The translations under genes and the position numbers were made by a program. This document shows positions 6,259-9,249 of a stretch of 9,249 bases of DNA, piece after piece. Origin of the DNA: an uncultured Burkholderiales bacterium (lineage in GTDB: Bacteria > Pseudomonadota > Gammaproteobacteria > Burkholderiales > Burkholderiaceae_E); assembly GCA_903898725.1 (NCBI GenBank), contig CAIUGQ010000160.1:1-9249 (forward strand), written 5' to 3'. The notes below the pieces were generated by a model that saw only the letters and a list, made by a program, of their open reading frames with translations, did no database searches and had not been told where the DNA came from. Within the stretch, counting starts at the first letter, position 1. Every line of letters starts with the position of its first letter.

Positions 6259-7602
6259 ATGCGGGCCCTGTTCGATGCCCTCGCCGATGTCGTCGGCACG
6301 CAGGCCCGCAGCGGCGAGCTCCTCGTCGCCACGCTCGAGGCCGAGACCTCGGAGTTCATCCGCCTGAACCACGCGCGGGTTCGGCAGGCCGGCCGCCTCG
6401 AGCGCGCGCTCGCGCGCCTGCGTCTTGTCGACGGCGACCGTCAGGCGAGCTGCACGGTGACCCTGCCGGGGCTCGGCGCGGGTCGCGACGCGGTCGCGGC
6501 TGCGGTCGCCGACGCGGTGGCCGCATTGCGATCGGCGGTGGCCGAGTCCGAGTCCGATCCGCTGCTCGACGTGAACCGGATGGCCGTCGTCTCCGATGAC
6601 GATGGGCCCGACGCGCCCTTCGATCGGGCCGCCTTCGTCGACGCGGTGGCGCAGGCCGCCGGCGACGCGGACCTCGTCGGCTTCTGCGCGGCCGGCCCGG
6701 TGGCCCGAGGGTTCTGCAGCTCCGCCGGCAGCCGTCAGTGGTATCGACGCACCAGCGTCGCGGTCGACTGGTCCATCCATCTGCCCGACGACGCGGGCAC
6801 GCGCCGCGCGGTGAAGTCGGGCTGGTCCGCGCCGACGCTCGACACGGTCGCGCTCGGTGCCGCGATCGCGCGGTCGCGCGCCGATGCTGCCGTGCTCGCG
6901 CGTCCGGTCCGGCGGCTGTCGCCAGGCGACTACCGTGTGCTGCTCGCCCCGCGTGCCCTGGCCGACCTGCTCGAGATGCTCGGCTGGGGCGGCTTCTCGG
7001 CACGCGCCCACCGTACCGGGCAGTCGCCCCTGGGTCGGCTCGCGCGAGGCGAGGTGTCGATGTCGCCCCTGCTGTCGATCACCGAGGACCTCGATGCCGG
7101 CTTCGCGCCCGCGTTCCAGTCCGACGGCTACCCGCGCCCGCGTCGCGTGCCGCTGATCGAGTCGGGCCGGCTCGTCGATACCCTGGTGTCGCCGCGCACC
7201 GCGCGCGAGTTCGGTCTGGTGTCGAACGCCGCGGCCGATCACGAGGCACCGGAGTCGGTCCGCGTGACGCCCGGGACGCTGCGGGCTGACCAGGCGCTCG
7301 CACGGCTCGGCACCGGCGTGTCCGTCTCGAACCTCTGGTACCTCAACTGGTCCGATCGTGCCGCGGGCCGGGTGACCGGCATGACGCGCTTCGCGAGCCT
7401 CTGGATCGAGGATGGCGAGCCGGTCGGTCCCATCGAGGCGATGCGCTTCGACGACGTGGTGAATCGCGCGCTCGGCGACGCGCTCGAGGCCCTCGGCGAC
7501 ACCTGCCTGAGGATGCCGTCGACCGACACCTGGGACAGCCGCGCGACCGGCGGGCTCGAGGCGCCCTCGGCGCTGGTGTCCGCACTGCGCTTCGCGCTCT
7601 AG
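6259..7602 (+). CDS. tldE: TldE/PmbA-type subunit of the TldD/TldE protease
   Basis: This 447-residue protein matches the length of Escherichia coli PmbA/TldE (450). The N-terminal helix and strand region begins MRALFDALADVVGTQARSGE, and the C-terminal half carries the paired beta-sheet fold seen in segments such as FQSDGYPRPRRVPLIESGRL and SNLWYLNWSD. The HEXXXH zinc motif of its partner is missing: the matching stretch reads LAPRALADLLEMLGWGGFS, and no cysteine replaces the TldD zinc ligand. That is the normal state of TldE, which shapes the substrate channel with TldD. The ATG at 6259 follows the tldD stop by two bases, with GGAG at 6244-6247 as a ribosome binding site, so translation is probably coupled. 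The frame stays open far upstream to 5485, but that part overlaps tldD and is not coding. The gene ends in TAG, 28 bases from the converging exbD stop. Confidence 0.85.
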   Translation: MRALFDALADVVGTQARSGELLVATLEAETSEFIRLNHARVRQAGRLERALARLRLVDGDRQASCTVTLPGLGAGRDAVAAAVADAVAALRSAVAESESDPLLDVNRMAVVSDDDGPDAPFDRAAFVDAVAQAAGDADLVGFCAAGPVARGFCSSAGSRQWYRRTSVAVDWSIHLPDDAGTRRAVKSGWSAPTLDTVALGAAIARSRADAAVLARPVRRLSPGDYRVLLAPRALADLLEMLGWGGFSARAHRTGQSPLGRLARGEVSMSPLLSITEDLDAGFAPAFQSDGYPRPRRVPLIESGRLVDTLVSPRTAREFGLVSNAAADHEAPESVRVTPGTLRADQALARLGTGVSVSNLWYLNWSDRAAGRVTGMTRFASLWIEDGEPVGPIEAMRFDDVVNRALGDALEALGDTCLRMPSTDTWDSRATGGLEAPSALVSALRFAL

Positions 7603-7623
7603 ATTCGGCCCGGCCCAGCCGGC

Positions 7624-7645
7624 CCGGCGCTCAGCGTGGCGCCGG
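7624..7645. repeat. Inverted repeat at the tldE/exbD convergence
   Basis: CCGGCGC (7624-7630) and GCGCCGG (7639-7645) can form a 7-bp stem with an eight-base loop that contains the exbD stop codon. It lies between two converging transcripts, where a bidirectional terminator would be expected. No T run follows on either strand, so intrinsic termination is doubtful. Confidence 0.35.
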
Positions 7646-8062
7646 CTTCGGGTCGGTCACGAACCCGATCTTCGTGACGCCTGCCTGCTGTGCGGCCGCC
7701 ATCACTTCGGCGATCCGCTGGTAGCGCACCTGCTGGTCCGCACGCAGATGCAGCTCGGGCTGCGGCGCCCGTTGCGCGATCCCGGAGAGCCGTTCGCGCA
7801 GCGCCTGCACGTCCGCGAGCGGCGCGTCGTTCCAGAACAGCGCCTCCTTGGCGTCGATCGATACCGTGACCGTCTCGGGCGTCTCCGCCGACACCGGGGC
7901 CTGCGCGCTTGGCAGGTCGAGCCGGATCGCATGGGTCAGCAGCGGCGCGGTGATGATGAAGATCACCAGCAGCACCAGCATCACGTCGACCAGCGGCGTG
8001 GTGTTGATCTCCGCCATCGGCCGCATCGGGCCGTCCTTCGAGTCGAATCCGCCGAATGCCAT
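7631..8062 (-). CDS. exbD: Biopolymer transport protein ExbD
   Basis: This 143-residue protein has the ExbD/TolR layout: a short cytoplasmic N-terminus, one transmembrane helix at about 27-45 and a periplasmic domain to the end. The signature AEINTTPLVDVMLVLLVIFI contains D26, the equivalent of the proton-carrying Asp25 in Escherichia coli ExbD. With ExbB it forms the proton-driven motor that energises TonB. A strong Shine-Dalgarno (GGAGG, plus-strand 8071-8075) lies eight bases before the ATG at 8062-8060 and confirms this start over the longer open frame to 8200, which overlaps exbB. It is the last gene of the tonB-exbB-exbD cluster, with a 16-base gap after exbB. The tonB neighbour favours ExbD over TolR. 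Confidence 0.92.
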   Translation of the reverse strand: MAFGGFDSKDGPMRPMAEINTTPLVDVMLVLLVIFIITAPLLTHAIRLDLPSAQAPVSAETPETVTVSIDAKEALFWNDAPLADVQALRERLSGIAQRAPQPELHLRADQQVRYQRIAEVMAAAQQAGVTKIGFVTDPKPAPR

Positions 8063-8078
8063 GGTGCCGTCCTCCGGT

Positions 8079-8822
8079 TCAGCGGCCGATCGCCTGCGTC
8101 GGCTCGGCAGCGGGCACGGCGGCGCGCAAGGCGTCGCCGTCGCCGCGATCGATCCGGCGTCCGTGGGTGACCAGGGCCAGCAGGTCGTGCGCGAAGCCAT
8201 CGAGCTCGGCGAGCACCACCCGGTTGATCCGGGTGAATGCGTTGTAGGCGAGCACCGCCGGAATCGCGACCGCGAGGCCTGCGGCGGTCATCACCAGGGC
8301 TTCGCCGACCGGGCCCGCCACCTGGTCGATCAGGACCTGACCGCTGCCGGCGATGCCGAGCAGCGCGTGGTAGATGCCCCAGACCGTGCCGAACAGCCCG
8401 ACGAAGGGGGCGGTGCTGCCCACCGAGGCGAGGAAGGTCAGGCCCGATTCGAGCCGCGACGAGGTCTGGGTCATCTCCTGGCGCAGGACCCGCGTGACCA
8501 GTTCGTCCCGGTCGACCGCGCCCGCCAGCGTCGCGTCATCCTGCATGCGCGCGGCGCGCCGGGCCTTGTCGGCCATCGGCGCGAAGACCTGCTCGCGGTC
8601 GTCGCGCAGCAGCGTCTCGACGGCCTCGTCGAGCGTGCGTGCCGACCAGAACCGCTCGAGGGCGGCCCGCGCGCTGCGCCGCATCCGCCAGGCCGACCAG
8701 GCCTTCGACAGGATGAAGTACCAGCTGGCCACCGACATCGCGAGCAGCAGCCAGGCGACCGAGTGCGTCACCGAGTCGCCTGCCTGCCAGAAATGCATCA
8801 ATCCGAGCGGACGGTTGTCCAT
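8079..8822 (-). CDS. exbB: MotA/TolQ/ExbB proton channel family protein, ExbB
   Basis: This 247-residue inner-membrane protein has three transmembrane helices, at about 20-41, 127-157 and 172-196. The second holds the family signature GLTFLASVGSTAPFVGLFGT, extended by VWGIYHAL. The third holds GEALVMTAAGLAVAIPAVLAYN, which includes the conserved Thr and Ala-Gly-Leu-Ala segment lining the channel. ExbB forms a pentamer around the ExbD dimer and conducts the protons that power TonB. The start at 8822-8820 is supported by AAGGA (plus-strand 8828-8832) at suitable spacing; the frame stays open to 8912, but that overlaps tonB. It follows the tonB stop by two bases. A TolQ assignment is less likely because tonB, not tolR or tolA, is adjacent. 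Confidence 0.92.
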   Translation of the reverse strand: MDNRPLGLMHFWQAGDSVTHSVAWLLLAMSVASWYFILSKAWSAWRMRRSARAALERFWSARTLDEAVETLLRDDREQVFAPMADKARRAARMQDDATLAGAVDRDELVTRVLRQEMTQTSSRLESGLTFLASVGSTAPFVGLFGTVWGIYHALLGIAGSGQVLIDQVAGPVGEALVMTAAGLAVAIPAVLAYNAFTRINRVVLAELDGFAHDLLALVTHGRRIDRGDGDALRAAVPAAEPTQAIGR

Positions 8823-8824
8823 GC

Positions 8825-9249
8825 CTATCCTTCGAGTCTGAAGACCCACTTCCAGTCGCGATACCACTCCGACACCGCCTGCCCGTCGACCGTGGCCGGG
8901 CGGAAGCGCCATCTCCTGACGGTGTCGATCGCCGCACGGTCGAGAGCGGGCGAGCCGCTCGATGCGCGTACCTGCACATCGAGCACGGTGCCGTCCGTGC
9001 CGACGTGCACGTCGAGCCTGACTTCGCCCTGCTCGCCCATTCTCCTCGACAAGGCCGGGTACGGCGGCGGCGCGTTGCCGGCCCAGCTGGCATCGACCCG
9101 TGGTCCGACACGCCGCGCCGTATCCTGGGCCGCTGTGGCCTGCCCGATCGGACCGGCGGCCGCAGGCGCGGCGGGCGTCGTGCCGGTCGGCGCCGTCGCC
9201 GTGGCCGGCGCATCGGCCGCGGCGGCGAGCGCCGGTCGAGAGCCGCCCG
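8825..9249 (-). CDS. tonB: TonB energy transducer, C-terminal part
   Basis: The last 140 residues of TonB are in the window; the N-terminal transmembrane anchor lies beyond 9249. The visible part opens with an Ala/Pro/Thr-rich linker (ADAPATATAPTGTTPAAPAA), normal for the periplasmic stalk. The folded C-terminal domain follows: DASWAGNAPPPYPALSRRMG, then GEVRLDVHVGTDGTVLDVQV, SGSPALDRAAIDTVRRWRFR and a final WYRDWKWVFRLEG. Its YPALSRRMGEQG and AAIDTVRRWRFRPA elements are the classic TonB motifs. The domain contacts the TonB box of outer-membrane receptors and drives uptake of siderophores, haem or cobalamin. The gene does not start at the TTG at 9052: the TonB domain and linker continue in frame upstream to the window edge. 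The TAG stop is two bases before exbB. No receptor gene or Fur box is visible here. Confidence 0.93.
   Translation of the reverse strand, partial: GGSRPALAAAADAPATATAPTGTTPAAPAAAGPIGQATAAQDTARRVGPRVDASWAGNAPPPYPALSRRMGEQGEVRLDVHVGTDGTVLDVQVRASSGSPALDRAAIDTVRRWRFRPATVDGQAVSEWYRDWKWVFRLEG

Noticed and set aside
6181..7242. Open frame of 353 codons on the minus strand
   Set aside because: Antisense to tldE; no motif and typical GC-rich shadow composition.
8825..9052. A separate short protein starting at the TTG at 9052
   Set aside because: The frame continues upstream with the TonB linker and the first strand of the TonB domain, so this is the end of tonB and not a new gene.

Overview
The window is GC-rich bacterial chromosome and reads as ordinary core (housekeeping) DNA, with no insertion sequences, phage genes, tRNAs or CRISPR arrays. 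Three things suggest a betaproteobacterium, probably Burkholderiales: the order zapB-like / zapA / 6S RNA / EVE-domain gene, the strong GC bias, and the close family matches of DsbD, ParA and TonB-ExbB-ExbD. This placement is inferred from gene content and order, not from a database search.

Layout. Positions 1-1609 are one leftward block. In transcription order it holds a short coiled-coil gene resembling ZapB (1609-1388), zapA (1386-1078), a 6S RNA gene (about 923-743), an EVE-domain protein (643-167) and the start of a TauE/SafE-type membrane transporter that leaves the window (111-1). A compact divergent promoter region (1610-1705) separates this block from a rightward dsbD gene (1706-3994). 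After a 166-base gap comes a rightward cluster of an orphan ParA-type ATPase (4161-4787), a TldD-type metallopeptidase subunit (4799-6256) and its TldE/PmbA-type partner (6259-7602). Converging on it from the right is a leftward tonB-exbB-exbD operon; tonB is cut by the window end.

How the genes work together. The ZapB-like protein and ZapA are expected to act at the division septum. 6S RNA sequesters sigma70 RNA polymerase and usually lies downstream of zapA in proteobacteria. DsbD moves reducing power from the cytoplasm to the periplasm. TldD and TldE form a heteromeric protease. TonB-ExbB-ExbD turns proton-motive force into outer-membrane transport. The ParA has no ParB beside it and is probably co-transcribed with tldD-tldE.

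The least routine observations are: (a) the divergent zapB-like/dsbD promoters, whose -10 boxes lie so close to the start codons that both mRNAs look leaderless; (b) the orphan ParA in a tight cluster with a TldD/TldE protease; and (c) a 6S RNA gene not obvious from coding analysis, with promoter, closing stem and hairpins all recognisable. I found no convincing wholly new system.
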